NCBI RefSeq assembly: GCF_030538695.1
Contig: NZ_JAUNTN010000027.1
Span: 1-41,694 of the forward strand
Direction: 5' to 3'
Length of the DNA: 41,694 nucleotides
Source: Paracoccus sp. (in: a-proteobacteria)
GTDB taxonomy: Bacteria > Pseudomonadota > Alphaproteobacteria > Rhodobacterales > Rhodobacteraceae
Shown piece by piece: positions 1 to 7,270 of the stretch. How positions within the stretch are numbered: position 1 is the first letter of the stretch; each line of letters starts with the position of its first letter. The notes below the pieces were generated by a model that saw only the letters and a program-made list of their open reading frames with translations, did no database searches and was not told the DNA's origin. The translations under genes and the position numbers were made by a program.

Positions 1-148
1 GCGCCAGCTTGCGCTCGACCTGTTCGCGGGCGATCTGGCGACCGATCAGCCGGGCCAGGGATCGGATGGCGGTGTCGGATGATGCGGTCAGTTCAGGGGA
101 GAACGTCCCTCGCGGAACTGTCTTTGCTGTTCTGCGCTTTTGTGCCAT
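1..148 (-). CDS. Recombinase-associated small protein, N-terminal part (cut by window edge)
   Basis: Reading the minus strand from an ATG at 148-146 gives about 49 residues that run off the left edge. The visible protein ends in ARLIGRQIARE followed by a charged helix. The same ARLIGRQIARE block occurs in the small protein at 38641-38910, which lies between an AlpA regulator and a serine recombinase. I infer this is the same kind of gene and that the recombinase-type element continues outside the window. The function of the family is unknown to me. Confidence is moderate because only the N-terminal part is seen. Confidence 0.6.
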   Translation of the reverse strand, partial: MAQKRRTAKTVPRGTFSPELTASSDTAIRSLARLIGRQIAREQVERKLA

Positions 149-493
149 CTCGCCGCACCGCCTTCTGCATTCTCCGAACCCAGCAAAGCCGCTCGATCCC
201 GGATGGGGCAATCCTTGTGAGCCGATCATCAAACTGGCGCGCGCTCTGGCGTAGGAAAAGGACAGTCTGTCATGCGGCGTCGAGGCAGGTTTGGGGCTGT
301 TCGGCCAAAGCGCAGGGCCACGTGATTCGCGTGATCTCATGAGAGGCTGGGCGGTGCTTCAGCAGAACTATGCTTGGCGCCAGCATCGGCCGGAAACAGA
401 ACAAGGACAGAGCGAGAGCGGTGCCGTGATCGGGGTGGTTCCTGCGGAGCGAGAGAGTCTGCGGGGCCTTCACCCTGATTGCGGAGTTTCCCT
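149..493. other. Intergenic stretch without a recognisable gene
   Basis: Short open frames cross this stretch in several phases, but none gives a protein I recognise and none has a good ribosome binding site. It separates the minus-strand small protein at the left edge from the plus-strand ATPase fragment, so promoters for both should lie here. I see no convincing -35/-10 pair. Confidence 0.4.
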
Positions 494-808
494 ATGATCC
501 CTTATTCCTTCCACGCCCATGTTGCGCCCGAGGCCATCGACAAGGTCGGGCGCCTGTTCAATGCCTCGCTCGACGATATCCTGAACGAGCTGTTGCAGAA
601 TGCCCGCCGTGCCGGGGCGACGCGGGTTGCTGTCGATCAGATCGATGATCCGCAATTCGGGGCGGCAATCCGTGTGGCGGATGACGGGCCGGGGCTGGAT
701 GATCCGCAAAGCCTGTTCTCGCTCGGCCGCAGTGGCTGGGGCGATGACACCATCACCGCAGAGGATGCGGCGGGGACCTTTCTGCGGCCACCGCAAGAGG
801 AACTTTGA
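494..808 (+). pseudogene. GHKL-type (HSP90/histidine kinase-like) ATPase, 3'-truncated
   Basis: The N-terminal ATP-binding region of a GHKL ATPase is clear. An N-box (NELLQNARRAGA, near residues 32-43 from the ATG at 494) carries the conserved Glu and Asn, and a G1 box (DDGPGL, near residue 65) follows. The similarity stops near base 780 and the frame then ends in a short unrelated tail at 808. Full proteins of this class run to several hundred residues, so this is a 5' remnant. The ATG at 494 is preferred over the TTG at 479. What the missing part did cannot be said; GHKL ATPases of this shape occur in DNA repair and in some defence genes. Confidence 0.65.
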
Positions 809-853
809 CGTGGTCGCGGTAATAATGGCGCGCCAATTTGATGCAACAGGCCG

Positions 854-1861
854 ATGAAAACCACATCCAAGCTTCCGCTTTCTCATATCAGCTTCCCCCA
901 TTGGCATACCGATGACAGCGAGGTCGGCGTGGTGGTGGTAAAGGCGGCCTTCGTGCTGTCGAACGACGGCGCGCGGGTATCGCAGCCGCCCGCCCTGGAC
1001 ATGGCCGACCTGTTCGAGGGCTGCGACCCGGCCACCAGCGCCCTGCTGCGCGAACAGGACATTGCGCCGTTCAAGCCTAGGACCGACCTGACGATCAGGG
1101 GAAGCGCCCGCAGCTTTGACAGTACGGCGCGGCGCGATTGGCCGGTTTCGGTGAGCATTCCTGACAGGCTGTTCTATGGCTTTCATGTGCGCGGGCCGTC
1201 GCGCTGGCGGAAAATCATGACGCGCTGGCGGCTTGACCAGCCCGAACTGACGGCCGAGGTACCGCTGACCTATGCGCTGGCCTATGGCGGATCGTGCAGG
1301 CAACGCGATCAGGTGATGTTCTTCAAGCAGAATCCTGCCGGGCAGGGCTTCATGACCGAACCCGCGGCGCGGGACGTTGACGGTTGGGCCGCGCCTCAGA
1401 TCGGGCTGTTGGCAGAGTTCATGGCCGCCCAACCCTTCACGCCCATGGCCGTACATGGCACAATGCCCGTGGCAAAGGGCTGGCTGCCGCGCCAGGCCAG
1501 TGCCGGCACCTTCGACGATGCCTGGCAACGCGACCGCCATCCCCGCATGCCGTTGAATTACGATCTTGGCTTCTGGAATGCAGCCCCGCTACGCTTGCAG
1601 ATCGCGCCGTATCTGCAAGGCAATGAGACCCTGCAATTGCGCGGCGTCTCGCATCTGCATGAAACAGTGACGCTGGCCTTGCCCAGGGTCGGTCTTGCTT
1701 TACAGTCGCACCCTACGGGCGATGCGATCCCCATGGCGCTTGACACGGTCGACATCGACATCGGGGCGATCGACCAGGGCCGTGCCACCGCCACGATGCT
1801 ATGGCGGGCACTGGTGGCCGACCGCGATGCCTTTTTCCCCGCCGAGATCGTAAGAGGTTGA
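854..1861 (+). CDS. DUF2169 family type VI secretion adaptor/chaperone
   Basis: This 335-residue protein has the DUF2169 architecture: an N-terminal beta-rich region (HISFPHWHTDDSEVGVVVVKA) and a middle part with the family's YALAYGG motif near residue 143. DUF2169 proteins are encoded beside VgrG, PAAR and effector genes of type VI secretion systems and act as adaptors that help load an effector. The next gene, five bases downstream, is a PAAR-like DUF4150 protein, which supports this role. No VgrG, sheath or effector gene is in the window, so the pair is an orphan cassette here. Assignment to the family is strong; its current function is inferred. Confidence 0.8.
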   Translation: MKTTSKLPLSHISFPHWHTDDSEVGVVVVKAAFVLSNDGARVSQPPALDMADLFEGCDPATSALLREQDIAPFKPRTDLTIRGSARSFDSTARRDWPVSVSIPDRLFYGFHVRGPSRWRKIMTRWRLDQPELTAEVPLTYALAYGGSCRQRDQVMFFKQNPAGQGFMTEPAARDVDGWAAPQIGLLAEFMAAQPFTPMAVHGTMPVAKGWLPRQASAGTFDDAWQRDRHPRMPLNYDLGFWNAAPLRLQIAPYLQGNETLQLRGVSHLHETVTLALPRVGLALQSHPTGDAIPMALDTVDIDIGAIDQGRATATMLWRALVADRDAFFPAEIVRG

Positions 1862-1865
1862 AGAA

Positions 1866-2264
1866 ATGCAATCCGCTGCACGTCATTCTGGCAAGAACGC
1901 CACCATCGTCTGTCTCGCCCCCGATGTCTGCATGACGCAGATCGGCGGCTCGGCCGTTCCGATCCCCTATATGATCATCTCGCGGCTGGACTGGTCGGAC
2001 CGGACCGTCAGCAGTATCGATCTGACGGGGCTGCGGGCCTTCAACATGAATGCCCGCACAAATAAGGTCACCGGAAATGAGCCGGGCAAGCTAGGCGGCG
2101 TCAAATCTGGCGTAAACTTGGGCTGGTGCCGGCCGCAATCGAACAAGGCCAACATCTTCATCGACGGGGCCGAACTGATCCAGAACGACAACCTGTATGA
2201 GATGAACTGCAACGGCCCCGACGGGCCGGGGAACATGATCGGCCGACTGGTCTATTTCGAATAG
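1866..2264 (+). CDS. DUF4150 PAAR-like protein (type VI secretion spike tip)
   Basis: The 132-residue protein shows the DUF4150/PAAR-like pattern: a VCLAPDVC segment near residue 17, a PIPYMII stretch, repeated short beta segments, KVTGNEPG, GGVKSG, and a closing MNCNGPDGPGN motif. PAAR-like proteins cap the VgrG spike of type VI systems and can carry effectors. The gene starts five bases after the DUF2169 gene, so the two are probably translated from one message. It is a stand-alone PAAR-like domain without a toxin extension. A toxin normally follows such a gene, but what follows here is a palindrome and an unrelated region, so the effector seems to have been lost. Confidence 0.8.
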   Translation: MQSAARHSGKNATIVCLAPDVCMTQIGGSAVPIPYMIISRLDWSDRTVSSIDLTGLRAFNMNARTNKVTGNEPGKLGGVKSGVNLGWCRPQSNKANIFIDGAELIQNDNLYEMNCNGPDGPGNMIGRLVYFE

Positions 2265-2308
2265 GCCCGGACCAACCTTGTTGGTTCACTCGAATCGGTG
2301 GCGTTCGC

Positions 2309-2369
2309 TAGAGCTTGTTGACGTTTACCGCAACCGTCATTCGTTTGCGGTAAACGTCAACAAGCTCTA
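2309..2369. repeat. Perfect 23-bp inverted repeat flanked by TA (MITE-like palindrome)
   Basis: Bases 2311-2333 (beginning GAGCTTGTTGACG) are the exact reverse complement of 2345-2367, with an 11-base spacer. TA lies on both sides (2309-2310 and 2368-2369), and counting the flanks the symmetry extends to 27 bp (2307-2333 and 2345-2371). It sits 43 bases after the PAAR-like gene. As RNA it would be a strong hairpin, but no T-run follows. The TA borders suggest a transposon-derived palindrome or abutted terminal repeats of an element with TA target choice. A terminator role cannot be excluded. Confidence 0.7.
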
Positions 2370-2559
2370 GCAAGGCCAGCATTATATAGTGAGAGTCCGG
2401 CCTTATCAGCGCCAGCTTCTTTTTCGCTCTGGCAAGAGCCGGCGAGCCGGGGCGTGAGGCCCGGCGAGCGCGATTTTTTCGGCGTGGCGGCGCCTGGACA
2501 CGCGAAGGCCGCCAGTCCATCTGGATCGGTGGCCCTGGTGTTTCGGTCTTGCGGTTATC

Positions 2560-2967
2560 CTACGGGCGCAGCCAGCGCCACGGCTCATCCGTCCCCGCGC
2601 GCCGATAGGACAGGCGGCGGCAACGGAACGGCTGCCATAGGTAATTCAGCGGCTCGAAGCCATGCCACCAATCCGCATCAATGTCGCCGCAACGACCTTC
2701 AAAGAGAAGATTCCCGTTTGCTTCGTAGAGCCGGAACTCCATCAGTAGGGCGTCGCCCTGTTCGGGGGCGCCACGGGCAGGAACGCCGTCCGCGTCCTCC
2801 CCCATGCCGATGCAGCCGCCATGATGATCAACCGTAACAATCCAGCGCATATCATGCCCTTTCATATGAATGGTGAGGGTGATGCGCTCGCCGCTCGGAT
2901 GGGCGCATATGTCGGGGGAAAGGGGCGATCCTATGCGGCCGCCCGTTCGTGCTGCCGCTGCATCCAC
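2560..2967 (-). CDS. Conserved-looking hypothetical protein
   Basis: I do not recognise this minus-strand protein of up to 135 residues. Its body reads as a real protein: it holds MRWIVTVDHHGG, a stretch with FRLYEANGNLLFEG, and a tryptophan-rich end (DWWHGFEPLNYLWQPF). The start is uncertain. The longest frame begins at 2967, overlapping the 3' end of the methyltransferase gene by 37 bases, while an ATG at 2850 has an AAAGGG a few bases upstream and would give a 96-residue protein. Its place directly after the methyltransferase gene on the same strand suggests one transcript. Such small genes are common beside methyltransferases in alphaproteobacterial integrative elements. Confidence 0.5.
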   Translation of the reverse strand: MDAAAARTGGRIGSPLSPDICAHPSGERITLTIHMKGHDMRWIVTVDHHGGCIGMGEDADGVPARGAPEQGDALLMEFRLYEANGNLLFEGRCGDIDADWWHGFEPLNYLWQPFRCRRLSYRRAGTDEPWRWLRP

Positions 2968-3608
2968 GCAAGCCGCTTGCTGGCCGTCTCATGGTGCCGG
3001 CTGTCCAGCTCGACGCCGATCCAGTCGCGGCCAAGCTGCTGCGCTGCCGCCAAAGTGGAACCGCTGCCGCTGAAAGGGTCCAGCACCAGGTCGCCGGGCT
3101 TCGTGAAAGCCTCGATCAACGGGCGCAACGCCTCGACCGGCTTTTGCGTCGGGTGCAGCTTGTTGCCCGCATAGGGGAAGTCGATCACGTCCGGGATGGG
3201 ATTATCGGGCAGGGAAACATTGCCCTTCGCCAGCAAGTAAGCCTGTTCGTGCTGGTAGCGCAGGAACTTCGACGACGACGCATAACGCTTGCGGAACACG
3301 ATATGCCCGACAACGCGGAAGCCTGCCGCCTTCCATGCGTCCATGAACAAATCGACCTTGTTCCAGCCGTAGAACGAAACGGCGAAACCTCCATCCTTCA
3401 AGACGCGGTGCATCTGGTTGAACGCGGGGCGAAGCCAACGGGCGTTGTCGTCGTTCGCCACCTTCCTGCCGTCGCGGCTGCGGTAGTTCACGAGATAAGG
3501 CGGATCGGTCAGGATGAAATCAACCGTTCCCCTGTCGAAAGACCGCATCACGTCGATGCAATCACCATTGAAAATCACATTGCGGGGGGTGTTGGCGTTG
3601 CCGGTCAT
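2931..3608 (-). CDS. Orphan DNA methyltransferase (N6-adenine/N4-cytosine, DPPY type)
   Basis: The 225-residue protein has the two hallmarks of an amino-methyltransferase of the beta arrangement: a catalytic DPPY motif at residues 35-38, then an S-adenosylmethionine-binding FSGSG motif at residues 179-183 followed by a C-terminal IGVELD strand. The target recognition region is the short middle segment, and the length is typical of small solitary enzymes. No restriction endonuclease gene is adjacent. Solitary methyltransferases of this kind are frequent cargo of integrative and conjugative elements, where they can protect the incoming element. The start ATG at 3608 is the longest and gives a normal N-terminus (VIFNGDCIDVMRSF). 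The recognition sequence cannot be read from the protein. Confidence 0.85.
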   Translation of the reverse strand: MTGNANTPRNVIFNGDCIDVMRSFDRGTVDFILTDPPYLVNYRSRDGRKVANDDNARWLRPAFNQMHRVLKDGGFAVSFYGWNKVDLFMDAWKAAGFRVVGHIVFRKRYASSSKFLRYQHEQAYLLAKGNVSLPDNPIPDVIDFPYAGNKLHPTQKPVEALRPLIEAFTKPGDLVLDPFSGSGSTLAAAQQLGRDWIGVELDSRHHETASKRLAWMQRQHERAAA

Positions 3609-4100
3609 GTCTCTAATCCTCGGGTTTGGGGTTCAGAGCAGCGAAGCGCCGCTCCTGAACCCTTGCCCGGCGGCGAGCCAGGGGTAGCAAGGCGCAAGAG
3701 AAGTCTTTGGCACCGTGGAATAAATGGAGGGGACCCGCTTGCGGGGAGCAGGCCGTTTATGCCGCGAAAGGCCGGAGAGTTTCCTTGTGCCGCGCGAGGG
3801 CAGCGCCCTTAGCTCTTGCTTTCACAAACCGGGTTACTTTCAGCCTTCGACCGGATAGATTGCGCGCAGAGCAGACGCGCTGCTCCGGGGCGTCGAAACC
3901 CCTGACTAGTGGCTGGTGCCAGCCAGAACGGCACCACACTCCTTGACCTTATGGTCGGGGAGCCCGTGGCGTATGTCCAGGGCTACCCGCCTAAAGGCCA
4001 CGGGGCCGTCTAGTCACGGTTTCGAACTCCCCGATCACCAGGGTGACAAGGATGGTTTGCGGGGGCGCACCGCGGACACCATCCAGGCGAAGAGGGAGAC
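3609..4100. other. Long intergenic region with strong secondary structure
   Basis: No gene is supported in these 492 bases. The right half is unusually structured. A long imperfect outer stem pairs 3940-3961 with 4027-4052 and encloses a perfect 8-bp inner stem (3963-3970 CCCGTGGC with 3997-4004). GACTAG at 3904-3909 is complementary to 4010-4015, and GGCTGG/CCAGCC at 3911-3924 makes another hairpin. This could be a structured RNA, a transfer-origin-like site or a regulatory leader for the DUF2285-like gene that begins at 4101. The sequence shows the pairing; the role is inference. Confidence 0.45.
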
Positions 4101-4394
4101 ATGCCCATGCGTGTCAGACCGGAACTCGATCCCGATGTCGAGGACGAAGCCCCGACCGGCCCCGACATTACGATCTACGATGGAGAGCATTTCGTGACCT
4201 ATCTGCGCCTGCTCGACGCGGACGCGGAAGGTGCGGACTGGACCGAAGTGGCGCAGATCGTTCTGCACCGCGATCCCGTCGCCGATCCGGCGCGCAGCCG
4301 GCGCTGCCGGGAAAGCCATCTCGCCCGCGCGCGGTGGATGACGAAAACCGGCTATCGGCGGATTCTCGAACAGGCGGTTGAAGAAGGGCGTTGA
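4101..4394 (+). CDS. DUF2285/RovC-like DNA-binding protein of an integrative element
   Basis: The 97-residue protein ends with the pattern typical of DUF2285 C-termini in alphaproteobacterial ICEs: LDADAEGADWTEVAQIVL, then a stretch with SHLARARWMTKTGYR. That region resembles the DNA-binding domain of the RovC-like/FseA-type activators that control ICE excision and transfer. Here the domain stands almost alone. The ATG at 4101 follows AGGGAGAC, a good ribosome binding site. It lies just downstream of the structured intergenic region, which may regulate it. The methyltransferase upstream points to an ICE remnant. A role in element control is inferred from the family. Confidence 0.65.
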   Translation: MPMRVRPELDPDVEDEAPTGPDITIYDGEHFVTYLRLLDADAEGADWTEVAQIVLHRDPVADPARSRRCRESHLARARWMTKTGYRRILEQAVEEGR

Positions 4395-4410
4395 TCCAGT
4401 AACGTGGAAC

Positions 4411-4438
4411 TGTCGCAAGTTTCGGGATTTTCGCGACA
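4411..4438. repeat. TGTCGC...GCGACA dyad, left of the gntR-benE-alaX block
   Basis: TGTCGC at 4411-4416 is inverted as GCGACA at 4433-4438, 28 bases overall. A similar dyad (TGTCGCA...TGCGACA, 29 bases, 7242-7270) lies on the other side of the gntR-benE-alaX block, and both copies share TGTCGCAAG on the left. The pair may be resolvase crossover sites or regulator sites. No recombinase lies between them. Confidence 0.4.
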
Positions 4439-4442
4439 GACT

Positions 4443-5123
4443 TCACTCCTGTCCGGCGAAGAAAGCCACGATGTTGTCGGCAGCAGCACCGAGATGGTGG
4501 CGCAATGTTTCGATGGCCCGCTTTGCATCACCTTGTTTTGCCGCGACCAGCATTTCCCGGTGGTCGTCCTGCGACAGGTGAGCGCGTCCCTTGGCTGCAA
4601 GTTGGAAGCGTAAATAACGGTCGAAAGAAGCGAGGTAGCTTTCCGTCAGCGCGATCAGCTTTGGACGGCCCGCCGCACCGTAAAGCGTCATATGGAAGCG
4701 ACGGTTCAGTTCGCCCATGCGGCCGGGGTCTCCCCCTCTGTCCATTTCGGCGATGAGATCACCGGCGCGCTCGAACTCGGCGGGGGTTAGATGCGGAATT
4801 GACCGCTCAAGAACTGCCGGTTCCAGCGCGAGCCGGATGGCGTATATGTCGGCGGCATCGGCAGCCGAGATTTCCGTCACGACGGCACCCTTGTGCGGAA
4901 CGAAGTCCAGCAACGCCTGCGCTTCCAATTGCCGGAGTGCTTCCCGGATCGGCATCCGGCTCACCCCGAATGACGCGGCAAGGTCTTCCTGACGTAAGGG
5001 CGTGCCTCCGCGAAGCCGGCCCGTGAGGATGGCGTTTCGCAGGGTTGCTTCCACGAACTCCGTGGCGGTGCGGTGCCGGCCACCGGCCTCCGCTATCAGC
5101 GCTGACAGGTCGAGCTTGGGCAT
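4443..5123 (-). CDS. GntR-family transcriptional regulator, FCD (FadR/VanR) type
   Basis: The 226-residue protein has an N-terminal winged helix-turn-helix (RQEDLAASFGVSRMPIREAL, residues about 44-63) and a C-terminal all-helical FCD ligand domain from about residue 85, with IYAIRLALEP and an RFHMTLY segment that carries the His of the metal/ligand site. FCD regulators are usually repressors relieved by a small carboxylic acid or amino acid. It is divergent from the BenE-type transporter, whose start lies only 80 bases away. The shared intergenic region contains a palindrome, so it probably controls that transporter and itself. The ligand is not evident. Confidence 0.88.
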   Translation of the reverse strand: MPKLDLSALIAEAGGRHRTATEFVEATLRNAILTGRLRGGTPLRQEDLAASFGVSRMPIREALRQLEAQALLDFVPHKGAVVTEISAADAADIYAIRLALEPAVLERSIPHLTPAEFERAGDLIAEMDRGGDPGRMGELNRRFHMTLYGAAGRPKLIALTESYLASFDRYLRFQLAAKGRAHLSQDDHREMLVAAKQGDAKRAIETLRHHLGAAADNIVAFFAGQE

Positions 5124-5135
5124 GATCGAATATCC

Positions 5136-5161
5136 ATTTGTATATTGGATCCAATTATGTC
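5136..5161. promoter_or_regulatory. Candidate GntR operator between the regulator and the BenE-type gene
   Basis: The AT-rich segment between the divergent genes holds a 12-bp perfect palindrome, ATTGGATCCAAT at 5144-5155, preceded by TTTGTATAT. This is the only clear dyad in the 80-base intergenic region, so it is the likely binding site of the GntR-type protein. The assignment is inferred from position and symmetry. Confidence 0.5.
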
Positions 5162-5203
5162 AGGTTGAGCCAACATTGTCACCCTGCTCAAAGCCGTTTT
5201 CTA

Positions 5204-6415
5204 ATGACTCATTCACCTCCCGCAGCCCCGCCTCTAACCGCTGCAGCCGCGATCCAGCCCGTTACCGCCGGGCTTCTGGCGGCGGTCGTCGGCTTCGCCA
5301 GTGCATTCGCCATCGTGCTTCAGGGGCTGGCCGGCGTCGGCGCAACACCGGCCGAAGCGGCTTCGAGCCTGCTGGTTCTGTGCGTCAGGCAAGGCGTTCT
5401 TGCAATCTATCTTGGTTTACGCCACCGACAGCCGCTCAGCATCGCATGGTCAACACCGGGTGCTGCCTTGCTGATGGGAGCTGGCGTGCCGGGTGGCGGC
5501 TTTGGCGTTGCAGTCACGGCCTTTCTGATCACCGGCCTTCTCATCGTCATCGCCGGACTATGGCGTCCTCTCGGCAGAGCTGTCTCGGCCATCCCCCTGT
5601 CTCTGGCTAGCGCGATGCTCGCCGGCATCCTGATGGAGCTTTGCCTCGCGCCGGTCCATGCTGTTACGCAACTGCCGGGTCTGGCGCTGCCGATCATCCT
5701 TGCATGGATGCTGGCGTGGTGCCTGGTTCGCCGGTATGCGGTGGTGGTCGCTGTTCTTGTGGCGAGCGTGATCGTTGTGGCCACGACCGCGATGCCGGCC
5801 GATGCTTTCGACCTTTTGAGGCCGAAGCTGATCTTCATCCAGCCCGTTTTCGATTTCCTGCCGGCACTCGGTATCGCCATCCCCCTATTCATCGTCACGA
5901 TGGCATCACAGAACGTGCCCGGTGTCGCCGTTTTAAGGACAAGCGGATACGAAGCGCCGGTCGGTGATGTATTCGTGTCGACGGGGCTCGGCAGCATCGC
6001 CACGGCGGTGTTCGGCGGCCATGGCCTCAACCTCTCCGCCATCACCGCCGCCCTCTGCGCAGGTCCCGAGGCGGGACCTGATCCGCAGCGTCGCTATCTG
6101 GCAAGCGTTGCGGCGGGTTTTGCCTATCTCGTGCTGGGACCGTTGGCCGGCTTCGCGTCTGCCTTCATCGTCGCATCGCCTCCCTTGCTGATTCAGGCCG
6201 TGGCCGGATTGGCCCTGCTGTCCAGCCTCGCGGCATCGCTGACAACTGCAATGGAAAGGGAGAGCCATCGGCTGTCGGCGCTCATCACCTTCATCACGGC
6301 GGCGTCCGGCATATCCTTGCTAGGCGTCGGTGCGGCATTCTGGGCGCTGCTCGCCGGCGCGCTTCCGCTGCTCATGGAAAAAGGCGTTGAAGCCATGAAA
6401 CGGAAGGCGTCATAA
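5204..6415 (+). CDS. BenE-type benzoate/proton symporter family membrane protein
   Basis: From the ATG at 5204 the product is 403 residues, the usual size for BenE transporters. The ATG at 5138 would place 22 implausible residues in front and overlap the operator. The protein is built of about 12 hydrophobic segments. It has the family's features: an early VVGFASAFAIVLQGL helix, WSTPGAALL near residue 85, and the GGHGLNLSAITAALCAG motif near residue 270. BenE proteins sit in the inner membrane and import aromatic acids or related compounds with protons. No aromatic-degradation genes are nearby, so the substrate is open. Regulation by the divergent GntR protein is likely. Confidence 0.85.
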   Translation: MTHSPPAAPPLTAAAAIQPVTAGLLAAVVGFASAFAIVLQGLAGVGATPAEAASSLLVLCVRQGVLAIYLGLRHRQPLSIAWSTPGAALLMGAGVPGGGFGVAVTAFLITGLLIVIAGLWRPLGRAVSAIPLSLASAMLAGILMELCLAPVHAVTQLPGLALPIILAWMLAWCLVRRYAVVVAVLVASVIVVATTAMPADAFDLLRPKLIFIQPVFDFLPALGIAIPLFIVTMASQNVPGVAVLRTSGYEAPVGDVFVSTGLGSIATAVFGGHGLNLSAITAALCAGPEAGPDPQRRYLASVAAGFAYLVLGPLAGFASAFIVASPPLLIQAVAGLALLSSLAASLTTAMERESHRLSALITFITAASGISLLGVGAAFWALLAGALPLLMEKGVEAMKRKAS

Positions 6416-6418
6416 CCC

Positions 6419-7138
6419 ATGAGCGTGCAGCCCCTCTATCAGACGCATGCCGATCTTCTCGCACTGGAAACCAGCGTCATCGACACGCGCCCCGGCATGG
6501 TACTGCTGGACCAGTCGATCGTATTTCCCGGTGGAGGTGGTCAGTTGCCCGACCGGGCTTCGTTCCAGTGGGAAGACGGAGAAGCAGCGATCACAGGCGT
6601 AACGCGAGACGACCGAGGATGGTGGCACGCATTCGAGGGAGAGGCAGAGGTCGCCGGCCCTGTCCGTATCAACCGTTGATGCCGGTTTTCGTCGCCTCAT
6701 GTGTGAACTGCACACGTTGGCCCACATCGCCAACAGCATTGTATTCCAGACATTCGACGGAGCGTTGCTGACGGGAGCCCAATTGTCGGGTGACGGGACT
6801 TTCCGGCTGGATTTCGATCTTCCCGCTTCGGACGTCGATCGGCTTCGCATGCTGGCGGGGCCGATCAATGACACCATACGGGCGGACTTGCCTATAAGAG
6901 AATTCTTGATGTCATGGGACGCTGCAAACGCCGTTCCCGGTCTTTTCCGGAGTAAAGCCGTGTCGCTGCCCGTCAGGCCGATGGCAATGTTCGCATCGTG
7001 GAGATTGGAGACATCGACCGTCAGGACTGCGGCGGCACGCATCTAAAATCGACCGGAGAAGCAAGGCCGGTGCGGATTCTCAAGGTGGACAACAAAGGCC
7101 GACAGAATCGGCGTATCAAGATCGGGTTCGATATTTGA
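6419..7138 (+). pseudogene. AlaX-like alanyl-tRNA editing protein with two compensating frameshifts
   Basis: The parts of an AlaX editing protein (a free-standing domain that removes misacylated amino acids from tRNA-Ala) are all present, but in two frames. The N-terminal part from 6419 contains VFPGGGGQLPD. Near 6672-6677 the frame changes, and VDAGFRRLMCELHTLAHIANS follows with the first His of the zinc site. Near 6960 the frame returns, giving VRIVEIGDIDRQDCGGTHL with the CxxxH part of the zinc site, and it ends at 7138. The outer pieces are in the same frame and the span is exactly 240 codons. Either the gene is dead or two base errors exist here. It begins three bases after the BenE-type stop. 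Confidence 0.7.
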
Positions 7139-7202
7139 CCAGCGCGAACGGCGGGATTCATCTTCTCTGTCGCGGAAATCCTAAAACCTGCAACATCTCG
7201 CC

Positions 7203-7226
7203 AAGGGCCGGTTTTGCCGGCCCTTT
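7203..7226 (+). terminator. Rho-independent terminator after alaX
   Basis: A perfect 9-bp stem (AAGGGCCGG at 7203-7211 pairing with 7217-7225) has a 5-base loop and is followed by a short T-rich end. It lies 64 bases after the last alaX stop and probably ends the benE-alaX message. Confidence 0.65.
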
Positions 7227-7241
7227 CGTGTCGCACGTCAT

Positions 7242-7270
7242 TGTCGCAAGTGATGAAGACACCTGCGACA
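7242..7270. repeat. TGTCGCA...TGCGACA dyad, right of the gntR-benE-alaX block
   Basis: TGTCGCA at 7242-7248 is inverted as TGCGACA at 7264-7270. It mirrors the dyad at 4411-4438 in arm sequence and total length (29 against 28 bases). It lies just downstream of the terminator. Confidence 0.4.

Noticed and set aside
470..1540. Minus-strand open frame of 356 codons
   Set aside because: It is antisense to the GHKL fragment and the DUF2169 gene, has no domain pattern and is rich in Arg, Gly and Pro as expected for a shadow of GC-rich coding DNA.
2308..2520. Minus-strand open frame of 70 codons overlapping the palindrome
   Set aside because: It has no ribosome binding site, a composition unlike a protein and runs through the inverted repeat.
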